NCBI RefSeq assembly: GCF_038396675.1
Contig: NC_088931.1
Coordinates: forward strand, 73,601,501-73,665,500
Direction of reading: 5' to 3'
From: Hydra vulgaris
Lineage: Eukaryota; Cnidaria; Hydrozoa; Anthoathecata; Hydridae
Length of the DNA stretch: 64,000 bases
This document shows, piece by piece, positions 10,841 to 21,691 of the stretch; position 1 is the first letter of the stretch; the number at the start of each line of letters is the position of its first letter. Under the pieces are notes generated by a model. It was not told where the DNA came from, ran no database searches, and saw only the letters and a list, made by a program, of their open reading frames with translations. The translations under genes were made by a program, and so were the position numbers.

Positions 10841-11240
10841 ATGAAAACCATTGAATACAATCCATTAAAAAGTTGTACTACGGTCGCTTTTCTCTATCGT
10901 GCATGCAGTGCCGGTTTAAATAACGGACACACTGGACAATACGGTGTTGCATTTCCGACAATTTTTCAAAAATGGTTGCGTTACATGCATAACCGGGTAA
11001 ATAATGAGCCAAAACAAAGTCTCTAAATTTTTCAAAATATAAAAATATCATCTAGTGGTCGCCGTCTTGAAAAAGTAGCGTTTTTTTTACCCTTTTTTCA
11101 ACTTTAAATTTAAATTACTTCAAAAATAATTAACTTCATGTTATGTTACTTGGTGTATGTAATAAAGATTATCGGATGAACATTTGGCCAAATTTTCAAA
11201 AAAATTGGTTAATGTCTAGAGGTCGCCGTATTATAAAGCT
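10841..11240. other. Spacer with a short duplicated motif
   Basis: An open frame at 10841-11026 has no recognisable domain. Two diverged copies of a CTAGTGGTCGCCGTCTT-type motif occur at about 11050 and 11215. Confidence 0.35.
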
Positions 11241-11259
11241 TAATTTTTTTAAACATTTT

Positions 11260-12620
11260 TTTGCTAAAAAATTCTTTGAACTTTTTTGTTCCCTCTCGAC
11301 GACTCCAAGTCAAGCCTCACTCTCCTCCATGGTTTTCCTCACACTGTGCTGCTGCGATTGCCAATCGAAACCGTTACTTCCATATTTATCAGCAAAACAA
11401 TTCTCCAGAAAACAAATGTCTGTTTATTACTGTTAGAAATCATTGTAAAAAGGTTTTGTTTAACGCCAAAGTCCGCTATTCTCAGGTCATGAAATCTCGT
11501 ATCTCATCTCAAAAATTAGGCTCTCGTGACTTCTGGAGTATTTTTAATAGTATTAATAAAAGGGCAAATTTTTAATTCCACATCTCTTGTATGGTTTAGA
11601 CTTGTTATCCCTATCTTTAAAAATTCTGGAGAGCAATCTGGTTCGTCTAACTACCGTCCCATTAGTCTTCTTCCTAGATAAGCAAGGTTTTTGAATCTTT
11701 AATTAACAAAAACTTAATTTCTGATCTTGAATCTAATAACTTACTTTCTGACCATCAATATGGATTTCGATCTTCTCGTTCTACAGCTGTTTGCTAACAG
11801 TAATAACTGATAGGTTTTATCGTGCATTAGATAAAGGTGGAGAGGTTAAGGCCATCGCTCTTGACATTTCAAAAGCTTTTGATAAAGTTTGGCATGCTGG
11901 TCTTCTCCATAAGCTTTCTTCTTATGGTGTATCTGGCAACATCTTTAAGATTATTGAATCCTTCCTTTCCAATCGTAGCATAACAGTTGTCCTCGATGGA
12001 CAGCACTCTTCTTCTTATTCTGTAACTTCAGGGGTTCCACAAGGTTCTATCCTTGGCCCTATACTCTTTTTAATTTTCATTAACGATCTTTCAGATATTC
12101 TCGCATCTAAGGTGACATTGTTTTCTGATAATACTACTATTTATTCTTGTTGTGATTAGAAGCCAACACTTTCTGATTGCTTGGAGGGGGCATCTGAGCT
12201 TGAAAAGAATCTCACTTCTGCTACAGCATGGGGCTCACAGTGGCTGGTGAAATTCAATACAGATAAAAATCAATTTTTTTCAGCCAATCGTTATTGCAAT
12301 AATTTAGATCTTCCTATATTTATGAATGGTGATGTACTCGATGAATCATCTACTCTTCATCTTCTAGGATTAACTCTTACTTCCAATCTTTCTTGGAAAC
12401 CATATATCAAATCAGTTGCAAAATTAGCATCTGCTAAGGTTGCATTTTTTTTTCGAGCTTGACACAAAAACGCATTCATTCACAAAAACGCATCTGTTTA
12501 CGTCCTCTTGCTCAACTTCCTCTCTGTTTTCAAATAAAATATCTACTTTTTTGAAATGCTTTAAAAAATAGAGTTGTTGAAGAATCCCTAGTAACAGTTC
12601 AAAGATTATTAGAAGAGGGC
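11260..12620 (+). pseudogene. Jockey-like LINE, linker plus RT, copy B
   Basis: 11300-11575 encodes the endonuclease-RT linker (AKVRYSQVMKSRI, GSRDFWSIFNSI). RT starts near 11605 (VIPIFKNSGEQSGSSNYRPI) and runs on through HQYGFRSSRST (about 11755), LDISKAFDKVWHAGLL (about 11860), SGVPQGSILGPILFLIFIND (about 12029) and the catalytic box. That box reads FSDN (about 12120) instead of FADD, so one metal-binding aspartate is lost. The tail includes WLVKFNTDKNQ (about 12241) and LHLLGLTLTSNLSWKPYIKS (about 12357). Frame changes near 11678 and 11790, a stop at 12157-12159 and another at 12460 show decay. It is the same family as copy A, probably a separate insertion. Confidence 0.85.
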
Positions 12621-12649
12621 TATGAAGTTGAGAGGAATGCAACGATTTC

Positions 12650-13435
12650 AAATCGGAATTGAATTTTTAAATCATTTCATATTTATTCAAATAAAAAAAA
12701 TGCCTCCAAAAGTAAAAAATTGCCCAATTTTTGGACTATTGCTTATTGTGATAAGCATTTGTAACACTACGTACAGCTACGTACAGCTACAACGCAAACT
12801 GCAACTGTAGCAATAGCACCGGCTTGTTAGACTCCCGCTACTTATCATAATCGTACAAATCAACCAACGTAAAAATTGTTAAAGTATTTGAAATGAAAGC
12901 AAATAAATAAATATAGCATTTAAATGTCCCCTAAATTATAAATATACTGTAGATAAAACAATTCGCCAAATCGATCAAATGCAGATAAACGGAGGACAGT
13001 TTAGTTTGACTAAAATTTTCTCATTAAAGCCTTTTGTCAGATTCTATGATGTTTTCGGTCAAATTCTATAACACTCACAAAAACCAGACATTGTAAGAGA
13101 GTTTGACGCAGCACAGGGTTGGGCTAGCTCTAAAACTTAGACCGGAAAACTTATTAGTAATCTTCCTCATTATAATATATCAGGCTATTTAGACTTTTTT
13201 TTAATGTTTCATGATACTTGCAGGACATCATAAAATTACTTACTAACATTGATTGAATTGTTAAATGCATATAACTAATGTAGTGAATATAAGAATGTAT
13301 TGCGTATTTTATTGTATGATAAAATAAATATATATGATAAAACTAGACAAATTACTACGTTATATTATACGTAGTGTAATATATAAATAAAATAATATAA
13401 ATAGAAAAAAACAATTATGTTTAAAAACTTTGAAG
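12650..13435. other. AT-rich spacer
   Basis: Nothing gene-like. A short direct repeat (TACGTACAGC) lies at about 12770-12790. Otherwise low-complexity AT-rich DNA. Confidence 0.4.
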
Positions 13436-13439
13436 TATG

Positions 13440-14660
13440 AGGGAAGGTGGGGTACAGTGGATCGAGGGGCACAGTGAATAAGAGGCGTTTTCTCAAAGAA
13501 AAAGATTTTGTTCATCAGGATAATTTAATCATTTTATGTACTCCTACATCAACCATCTTTATTTGTAGTTGTTACTACATAATTTTTGACTACCGGTTTT
13601 TGGTATGTAGTTTTTGTTTTAGCTAACTAAAGTAAATTTTCTTATCTTCCTTATGTTTGTAATGGAAATCATGGTTAATATAACTTTAAAAAATTTTTAT
13701 TTGAATTATTGATATGCTTCTTTTTATTAGTTTTTCTTTTTCCTTAATAACACTTTTGTCCCAAGAAATTAGGCTTAAACTTAATTTGATATGGTGGGGC
13801 ACAGTGAATCAGGGTACATTGAATCGGTTAATTCGCTGTGTACCATTAAGTTCTTAAAGATTAAATACATGCATTTTTAACAAACAAACCACATTAAAAT
13901 TAATTTATTAAATTTAAGTTATGAAATATTGTGTTATTACCTTTTTTATTAACTTTTTTAACACAATATTTTAAATATATGAGTATAATAGATAAAACTA
14001 TATTTGGTATTTAGAGTATCATTTTTTAATTTCATGAAGTAACAGAAATTTTAAACTATTACCTTATTATGGCTTTATAATACTTTATGTGTATTAACAT
14101 TCTTAAAAAATAGTTTAAACAAAATATTGCCCACATAATTTCATTATAGCTAATAATGATTCTTTATGCTTTATTTATAATTAAAAAAGGGCAAAGCATT
14201 TCTCCTGTAAGCAAACATAGTAACATTGCATTTTCAATTTTGTGAGAGTATATGGAAAAAGTTAAACAACTTGGTCTTAATAAAGTAAAATACGCATTAA
14301 ACTACAAATACCGACAGGTTTTCACAAATGAAAAAGAAATTTTGTTAAAATATTGCGTAGTGAAGACCTCCAGGATATATTAAAGGCTTACTCACGCTCA
14401 ATTAAAAAAAATAGCTAATGATTTTGCTGATCACAACAGGAAAATTGTTCCACAATCATGGATAAATAACCTGACTGCTGGAGAAGATTGGTTTTATGGT
14501 TTTATGAATAGATTTAAAGATCTTTCTTTACGTAAAAAGTTTTAGTTTAAAAAATTTTGCAGAATTTTTTAAAAATCAGGAAGAAATACTTCAAAAAAAT
14601 CCTTTTAATTCTTATGAGATCTATAATGCTAATACCATAGGTTGTTGTGCATTCAAAACA
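13440..14660 (+). mobile_element. Pogo-like transposon, 5' half
   Basis: A G-rich start (GGTGGGGTACAGTGGATC at about 13446, then GGGGCACAGTGAAT) resembles a terminal repeat of pogo/Tigger-type elements. It lies about 800 bp upstream of a transposase N-terminus, the same distance seen in the element at 23.6 kb. Related words recur at about 13795. No matching right end was found, so the element is truncated. Confidence 0.55.
14252..14660 (+). pseudogene. Pogo/Tigger-type transposase, N-terminal fragment
   Basis: ATG at 14252 opens a frame with YRQVFTNEKEILLKYC, LTHAQLKKIANDFADHN and the hallmark AGEDWFYGFMNRFKDLSLRK. These belong to the CENP-B-like DNA-binding domain of pogo-superfamily transposases. 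There is a stop within the first third (about 14378) and another at 14543-14545. Similarity resumes in the next frame to about 14660 as EIYNANTIG, where the family has IYNVDETG, so the first catalytic aspartate has been lost. The catalytic core beyond it is absent. Confidence 0.75.
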
Positions 14661-15005
14661 TAATTAAATTACTCATTAAAAAACTAAAGAGGTTTCGTAT
14701 AGCTAAAAGTATAAAAAAATGGCGAGTTGTATATAAAAGTGATGCACAAATAAAATTATAGTCTTTATTGTCAGCGCACAGCTAGGAGAAAAAAGAAAGA
14801 AGAAAAAAAAAAAAAGTGAATTGATATTACAATAGATTATAATCCAACTTCCAAATAAGTTCTAAAAAATAAGTATTAACTATAGAGTCAAGCTGGTCTT
14901 AACTAAATTTTTAAATTTACTTAAGTTTGGAAATTTAGTTAAAAACTTTGGTTTTAGTGCCATTAGTAGATTCTAAGTGTAATGGCACAAGCCATTAGTA
15001 TGTAA

Positions 15006-15008
<3 letters not shown>

Positions 15009-15094
<86 letters not shown>
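15009..15094. repeat. (TA)n microsatellite
   Basis: About 43 uninterrupted TA units. The open frames through it are repeat artefacts. Confidence 0.95.
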
Positions 15095-15101
<7 letters not shown>

Positions 15102-15433
15102 TTTGAGTATAAATTGAATAAAAATTTAAATACAAATTGGGTATAAAGCAACTACATAACCTTTCGTAAGACCGTTCTCCACCCTAGTCTAGTATCATCT
15201 TTGTCAATACTTTCCCTGGTGAATTCTTAATCATAATAATAGACACAACACTACATGAAAGTTTGTGATCACTAATATTACGCCTATTATTTTTTATTTT
15301 TTTTCACAAATTTATACTTCTTTCACAAATTATACTTATTTTTCACAAATTTATACTTCTATTATTACGAAATATATAAAACATTTATTTTCAATTTTTC
15401 TGTAGAACACCCCTAAAATAAACTCGGTAGCCA

Positions 15434-15823
15434 TTGGTGGTACTAAGGACAACGGCCCAATCTAACGACCCCATCACTGCCATCAACGGCCCCATCTTAC
15501 TTCCTAAAATAAAAAGTAAAAGAAGAAGACCTAGCTCAAACTTTAGGAAAACAATAAAAAGTCGGCTTAATCAATCAATCGGCTTATCAACTGTGGCACT
15601 CTGCACACCGGTTGATAAAGAAAGAGAAATTAGAGTATCCATGGCAGCCTTTTTACAAGATGAGGAAATTACAAAAAGAGTCAAAAAAGAAAAAGATATA
15701 GGAAAAGAGCAAGAACAGGTGATGCAAGAAGATACGAGGACAGAAGTGAATGAAACACTAGAGTTTTTGTCAGAAAATCTTGAAATATTTCTGAACAAGG
15801 ATTTTATTGACATTTTAAAATAA
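15434..15823 (+). CDS. Charged open frame, function unknown
   Basis: The frame is open from just after TAG 15428-15430 to TAA at 15821-15823. The first ATG is at about 15641, giving a short, highly charged product (many K, E, Q; ends NLEIFLNKDFIDILK). Composition is richer in G+C than the flanks, especially at 15440-15500. There is a possible splice acceptor (TTTTTCTGTAG) ending at 15405, but the frame is closed between it and 15431. It could be the last exon of a gene or a retroelement ORF1 fragment. I recognise no domain. Confidence 0.25.
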   Translation: MVVLRTTAQSNDPITAINGPILLPKIKSKRRRPSSNFRKTIKSRLNQSIGLSTVALCTPVDKEREIRVSMAAFLQDEEITKRVKKEKDIGKEQEQVMQEDTRTEVNETLEFLSENLEIFLNKDFIDILK

Positions 15824-16316
15824 TAGAATAATTTGAATAAAAAATGCTTAATTTAATACCCAGCTTGAATTTATTATTTGTGTGGCTGAATATTTTCAAA
15901 TAATTATTGCCCTATCGCTTAGTTGATGAGGTTGTTCGTGTGGGTTCACGCATTTTTTAGTGTACTGTACATTGCTAAAAACAATTGTTAAAACATTGCG
16001 ACAAACAAATGGTAGTTCAAACCGTTTAAAACTAATTTTACTCAATTGAGAGTTAAACCTTGCAGTTTGTAGACTTAAATTTATTTACCTATAAAACTCT
16101 CTTTAATGTATTTTGTCGTGCATCGGGGACCTAAGAGACAAATAAGTACATAACTTTGTTTTTCTCTGTTTCATTATGGTAGTCTATTTACAGTAATAAT
16201 ATTATTCATATTCTCCCTTCCCTCACAACTATTTCAAAAGTATCTTGCTTTTAGTGACTGTTTTCTGGAACTTTCTACTTATCCTTTAAAATATACTTTA
16301 ACCACATCATTTTCAT
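15824..16316. other. Intergenic, upstream of a candidate promoter
   Basis: No gene or repeat recognised. AT-rich, with normal complexity. Confidence 0.4.
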
Positions 16317-16385
16317 CAACCAATCACTTTGCACTTTTATCTACCAATTGATTTGCACTTTCATTTACCAATCGCATATATATCT
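16317..16385 (+). promoter_or_regulatory. Candidate promoter: three CCAAT boxes and TATA
   Basis: CCAAT occurs at 16320, 16344 and 16368, exactly 24 bp apart, within a tandem 24-bp repeat that also shares TTTGCACTTT. CATATATATC follows at once (about 16375-16383) as a TATA element. The first downstream ATG is at 16452, which fits a start site near 16410. Confidence 0.6.
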
Positions 16386-16451
16386 GTTGAAATTTAACTC
16401 AAAGAGCATATTCTCATATATTGTTTCTGCTTTTCACCGTGTTACCGCAAC

Positions 16452-16571
16452 ATGCGTCATAGAGCATCGTGGTACACTTTTACATGCGCTTTAATTATCT
16501 GCTCATTCGCGTTGCACAAACAATCCACTTTACTATCACAAATTTCAAAACTTTTTTTCAATAAAGATATG
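16452..16571 (+). CDS. Small secreted peptide precursor, exon 1
   Basis: The ATG opens 40 codons ending at a consensus donor (GATATG|GTAAGT, 16571/16572). The start, MRHRASWYTFTCALIICSFA, has a basic n-region and a hydrophobic core, so it looks like a secretory signal peptide. Exon 2 (16661-16723) follows after an 89-nt GT-AG intron with a pyrimidine-rich end, in phase 0. The whole product would be 60 aa with a basic C-terminal half and only two cysteines, both in the signal region. The promoter-like elements just upstream support a real gene. It matches no Hydra neuropeptide or antimicrobial family I know. A false splice pair in AT-rich DNA remains possible. Confidence 0.5.
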
Positions 16572-16660
16572 GTAAGTTGCATGTTCGTTTTTTATTTATT
16601 TTTTTATTAATTTGTTTTTTAATTTTTATTTGTTAATATAAGTACAAAATAAGTTTTCAG

Positions 16661-16723
16661 CACTTACTAGGCCGTTTGGTGTCATTTTTTAGATTTAGAT
16701 CTTTAAGACTACCTCCTGCGTAA
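16661..16723 (+). CDS. Small secreted peptide precursor, exon 2
   Basis: Acceptor AAGTTTTCAG at 16651-16660. Twenty codons (HLLGRLVSFFRFRSLRLPPA) and TAA at 16721-16723 follow, in phase 0 with exon 1. The segment is rich in R, F and L. No glycine precedes the stop, so C-terminal amidation at this end is not predicted. The nearest AATAAA is at about 17149. Confidence 0.45.
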   Translation, partial: HLLGRLVSFFRFRSLRLPPA

Positions 16724-17439
16724 TAAGTTCTACTTACTTTCTTAAAAGTATATCAGTACGTATCTTTTTAAAGGAGAGAGAGTTAGGGTGTTTGGCTTTA
16801 CAGTAGTATGCCCTATCAAATGTTGCAACATAAGAAGGCTTTGACGACGTAGAGGTGGGTTTTACTTGCTTGTTTTGAGGATGATACAGCGACGTGGGTT
16901 TCTAGAAATGAGCATTAAAACATTCGAAACGTCATATACCAGAGTATTGAATCCTTATAAGGGTCAATACTATATCCATTTCGTGACAAGAATCTGGTAT
17001 TATACTACATAATTTCCAATTTTATTTAACGCTGATATATTTTTATACTCTTTCTTTAAGTAAATATGCGCGCACTCTCCCTATTATACTTAATGTTTGT
17101 TTTTGATGTTTTGTGTGATACTTCTGCTTTATTGTAGTGCTTTATGTTTAATAAATTAAGCTATTTTGTTACATTGTGTTAATTGGTTTATCACATTATG
17201 ATTACCACAACAATGGCAATTATTAACAGTTGTTTTGGTTTTGTAAAAATAAAATTATTTTTTTTCGTATAATTGTCTTATGAATTCTTATAGTTTTAAA
17301 TAGGTGTTTACTATTTTTTGGCTGAGGCTGACGGGTTCGTGTTGCTTGGGGGTACACAGATTTATTCTGTTTATCGCTATTTGAGAATATTAACTTAATG
17401 TAAAACAAATATTTTAACTATAAAGCTGCATATTTTTAT
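16724..17439. other. Intergenic AT-rich sequence
   Basis: No gene recognised. An AATAAA at about 17149 could serve the small gene upstream. Confidence 0.35.
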
Positions 17440-18710
17440 AATACAAATTTACTAAAACGCTCAACTAAACGGTTAAGTTATAATTATATCTGCATTAGTA
17501 TAAAACAAATAACTCCATGTTAACGGCATTAATTCTTATTTAATATAAACTAAGCGTTAAACGAATATTTCCAGTACTAGGGTATTACTTATAGATAAAT
17601 GTTAACTAAGTATAAAACATATAAATCCATTAAAATGGTGTACATTTTTAAATGAGTAGCTACACTATAACGGTATAAATTACAACTTTATTTTAACTAA
17701 GTATAAAGTAATCAAAATACGAATTACTCGATGAAAACGATAAAAATTATATTTATATATAAACTAAGTATAATACTAATAACTATACTTAGAGAGTATA
17801 TAGTTTTAAAAACGAATAATTCCACTAAAACGATATCAATAGTTATTTTGTATAAGCAAAGTATAATGCATAATACTCCAAGAAAGCGGTATAAGTTATA
17901 AATGTACATAAACTAGATTTAAAACGGTATAAAGTTTGAGTTAAATGTGAACGAGATATTAAATAAATCACCCCACTTTTACGGAATAAATTGTGATTAA
18001 AAATTAACTTAGTATAAAGCGATATTTTTAGATTAAAGGTATATAAAATATTTACATATAAAAGCTATGTAAAAAACAAATAACTCTACCTAACCACTGC
18101 TACGATAAACATTTTTTAATACTAACCACTCGTAATGTGGTTTTAAAATATAATTAAGTATTACTTAGTATAAAACGAATATTTCCGCTCAAAGGCCTTA
18201 CTTAAAATAATTAAACATAAATATAAAACGAACATTTCCCTAATTATATTCAAAATTAAACAAAGTAAAAAGCGATAAAACAAAAAAAGTATAAAACAAA
18301 TATTTCCAATTAAAGGCTATAAATTAAATATAGATATAAGTTAAAATAAATTTAAATTTTATATAAAAATAAAGGGTATAATTAAATATAAACTAAAGTA
18401 TAAAACGAAAAATTCTACTAAAATGGTTTACATTTTTAGAAAACAAATTACTCCACTAAAACGGCTTAGATCATAATCATTTATATAATTAGATAAAACG
18501 AATTAGCTCTATTTAATTTAAACCTTTTTTTTTTTAGTATTTAATTTAAACTTAATTATAAGTTATACGGAATAAATTATAATTAAGTTTAAATTAAATA
18601 TAAGCAAATACTTCCCCTGAAGGGTATACATTATGATTTAATACAAACTAAGAGAGTTTAACTACCATAATATAAACAAGTATAATATAAACTAATTATA
18701 ATTTCTTAAT
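17440..18710. repeat. Degenerate satellite-like tandem repeat
   Basis: The phrases CTAAGTATAAAACGAAT, then CTCCACTAAAACGGTATAAA, then a TTATAATTTAATATAAA-like run recur roughly every 60-90 bp for 1.2 kb, with substitutions and indels between copies. Only fragments of a consensus can be seen by eye, so the exact unit length is uncertain. Confidence 0.65.
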
Positions 18711-18718
18711 AAACTAAT

Positions 18719-19757
18719 GAGTGTATATTTTCAATAAAGCAGTATAAACAAAATATAAATATAAACTATGTTTAAGTTGAATATCTGCGCTAAAATGGCA
18801 TACATTTCATACGGCATACGAGATATAAATGATCAGTAACTAGAATTATTTTCTCTTCACTCAAATACTTCTAAACTGGGCACCTGTCCAACTTTTTTGA
18901 TCATTGTTGAACTAACACTAACTCCAATAAAATCATAACTTCTTTTTTACTCACTTTTTTACAGCTGTTTGTGTTCCAAAAAGTAACTGGGTTCTTTTGG
19001 GGTTTAGATGCGAAGTTACACAAGAAAACCCTAATCGTTAAAAACATACGGAAATCAGTCTTGCCCATTCTTACAACTAAATTATAAGCTTTCTAACTGG
19101 ACTTTTCTCCTTTTTGATAATTACTTGCTTAATTCTTACTTTAAAATAATCTTTTTTGCATTTTCACTTAGGGTTTGACGGCCTGATGTGTTCCAAATAG
19201 TGACTAGACTTTTGCTCTAGTTGCGAACATTAATAAACAGACAATTGAGTGAATATTTTCAATAAAGCAGTATAAACAAAAATTTAGATATAAACTTTAT
19301 ATAAATTGAATATCTGCGCTAAAATGGTATACATCTCATACAGCATAACAGATATAAATAATCAGTGACTAGAATTTCCCCCACTTCACCGAATGCTTCT
19401 ATACTGGGCACCTGTCTAACTTTTTTGATCATTGTCTAACTAACACTAACTCCAATAAAATTAGAGTTTTTTTCTCACTCAAGTTTTTACAACTGTATGT
19501 GTTCCTTAAAGTAACTGGGTTCTTTTAGGGTTCAGGCACGAAGTTATACAAGAAAAACCCTAATCGTTAAAAACAAACGGAAATCAGTCCTGCCCATTCT
19601 TACCATTAAACTATAAGCTTTCTAACTGGACTTTTGTCCTTTTGATTATTACTTGCTTAATACTTATTCTAAAATAATCTTTTTTGTATTTTCACTTAGA
19701 ATTTGACGGCCTGATGTGTTCCAAATAGTGACTAGACTTGCGAACATTATTAAACAA
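18719..19757 (+). repeat. Tandem duplication, two units of about 528 bp
   Basis: Unit 1 starts at 18719 (GAGTGTATATTTTCAATAAA) and unit 2 at 19247 (GAGTGAATATTTTCAATAAA). They align through TGGGCACCTGTC, AGTAACTGGGTTCTTTT and CCAAATAGTGACTAGACTT to about 19246 and 19757. Scattered substitutions show an old duplication. The beginning of each unit shares vocabulary with the satellite-like region upstream. Confidence 0.85.
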
Positions 19758-19872
19758 TTTTGCAAAAGAATATCTTTAATTAAATTCATTAATATCCAAG
19801 TATTTAATTAAATTCATTAATATCCAAGTATCCAAATTGTCAAGTAATAGCCAATTTTGAAGACAGTTTTTA

Positions 19873-21187
19873 TAACGGGTGATGACAAAAAAACCAGACT
19901 GCGTTTAAAACGGCATAAATCCTTTATTTTAAATGATTTTTTTAAAATTAAAAATGTATTAAGTAGAGATTTTTTCGAGCTTTCAAAACATATATTAAAT
20001 TATCTTCTATTACTCCATTTCTACGAATATTATCGATTCGACCTTTTACCGATCCCATAAGGCGTTGTATGGAAGTAAAGTCGATCTTATTCAAACAATA
20101 CTTTATTCTATTGCAAAGTTTATTAATAGTTTCTGCTTGCCAGTTGTTCTTGTATCTCCTTTCAATTAAAACCAAAAGTCCTCAATAGGCCTGCATTCAG
20201 GTACGTTGGGAGGGTTGTCTTCGTTTTCAACAAAATTGATGTTATTTTGTCTGAAATACTCCACTACAGTTTTTGCGTAATGTGATGTTGCTAGATCAGG
20301 CCAGAATATGTATAATTGTCGTCTAGATGATTTGCTTTGATGAAAGGAACAAGTCTTTTTTTGATGCACTCGTTCAGGTATAATTCTTGCTTAAGTGATT
20401 GCTTAGAAAATACAAAAAAAGGTATAGAAATACCTTTAGCCAAAACGCAAATCCAGGCCAACACTTTTTGCTTATATTTTTCCACTGGATTATATTTTAC
20501 GCATGGCGGTGTCAAAGCAGTGTTACTTGAGTAGAAATTTTGGTTTCCGTTAATGGTGCTATGCTTGAAAGTGAAATAAGATTCATCATCGATTATCCAA
20601 TCGTGATTTTTATATTTTTCGTATAATTGACTGCATCTGGTTCTTATTTTGCGTTTTTGTGACTCTGTTCTTAATGGAATCTTTGTTTTTTTTTGCATTT
20701 AATATCTGTCTGTTTCTTCAATGCTTTGCTTATAAAAGACTGATCGCACACAAATTTTCTTGCTGCTTGTCTTTGTGAGACGCCATCCTACAAGTCAAAC
20801 ATGGTCTTCAGCTTGGTAATGTTCTTTTTCGTCATTTTTATTGCGACTCGACCACTTCCTTTAACTCTTTGAGTTCTGATTCCATTTTCTGTGCGTTCAA
20901 TTATACGGTATACAGTTGCTTTTGGTATTTATTCTGCTTTGAAATGACAATGAGTGTGATATTTACCATTTTGCTTAATGTCCATGTAAAATCCATGCAA
21001 ACGTTTACGGAGAAGCTCTTGCTTAGATTTGTTTATTTTCATTTTAAATCGTTGAATTTTAATTACTTTTTTTTTATTTAAAACTAGAATAAATTTGCAA
21101 TAAAATACAAAATTTATATACAGCTAATGGTATTAATACATGCAAATTTAAATTGAACGCAGTCTCATTTTTTGTCATCACCCGTTA
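19873..21187 (-). mobile_element. Tc1/mariner transposon with TA target duplication
   Basis: 1315 bp. The left end TAACGGGTGATGACAAAAAA and the inverted right end (ending 21187) agree over about 32 bp, with AGACTGCGTT shared further in. TA flanks both ends (19871-19872 and 21188-21189). One transposase pseudogene fills the minus strand. Confidence 0.9.
19948..21042 (-). pseudogene. Tc1/mariner transposase with DD37E spacing
   Basis: ATG at 21042 (minus). The N-terminus reads MKINKSKQELLRKRLHGF. Helix-turn-helix parts include PKATVYRIIERTENGIRTQR and DGVSQRQAARKFVC. Catalytic motifs are WIIDDESYFT (about 20600), FWPDLATSH (about 20300) and CRPIEDFW (about 20175). Thirty-seven residues separate the second D from the E, the DD37E class. 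Stops interrupt the first helix-turn-helix region and its linker (near 20930 and 20790). A one-base frame change near 20305 splits the second catalytic motif from the first. The product cannot be active, although the termini are intact and could be moved by a related enzyme. Confidence 0.85.
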
Positions 21188-21189
21188 TA

Positions 21190-21691
21190 AACCTAATTAA
21201 TATTTTATAAATAATTTTTTTCATATTTTATTCTCTTCCAAGTGTAATTCTGGTAGCTCAGTTTCTTCATTTGTATACAATTTGCATGGATTTTTGGTAA
21301 ATTTCTTTTTACTAGTTAAACTTGAAATTCATCTCTTAATCACATGCCCAGAGCTGCGATCTGACGGCGTCCCGGTCGGCTATTTCAACCCAGGCGCTAC
21401 ATTAATCGTGTTAAGATCGTAGTTTGCAAATTCTATATAAATCTAGTTATAATGCTGATGATAAAAAATCTATTACACTTTTCTTAAGGCAAAAAAATGA
21501 ATACGATAAAGAACAAACGTAGAACGTTCATTAGACCGTCATGAGTTGGAAAAGTTTTTTTTATTAAATTTGATGTTTTAATGGTATTCATATTATTGTG
21601 ATTGTCGTCATGTTCTAAAATTTGATTATTTTTTTAACATGTTAAAGTTTTATTTATTTTATTTCAGATTGTGAAAAATATTATATAGAGA
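21190..21691 (+). other. Upstream region of the three-exon gene
   Basis: Contains an isolated GC-rich patch at 21345-21405 of unknown origin. A strong acceptor-like sequence (TTATTTTATTTCAG, ending 21667) lies 24 nt before the ATG. It could be a cis splice acceptor for a 5' UTR exon or, as is common in Hydra, a spliced-leader acceptor. Confidence 0.45.

Noticed and set aside
10841..11026. 61-codon open frame between LINE copies
   Set aside because: No recognisable motif and no sign of splicing or promoter elements.
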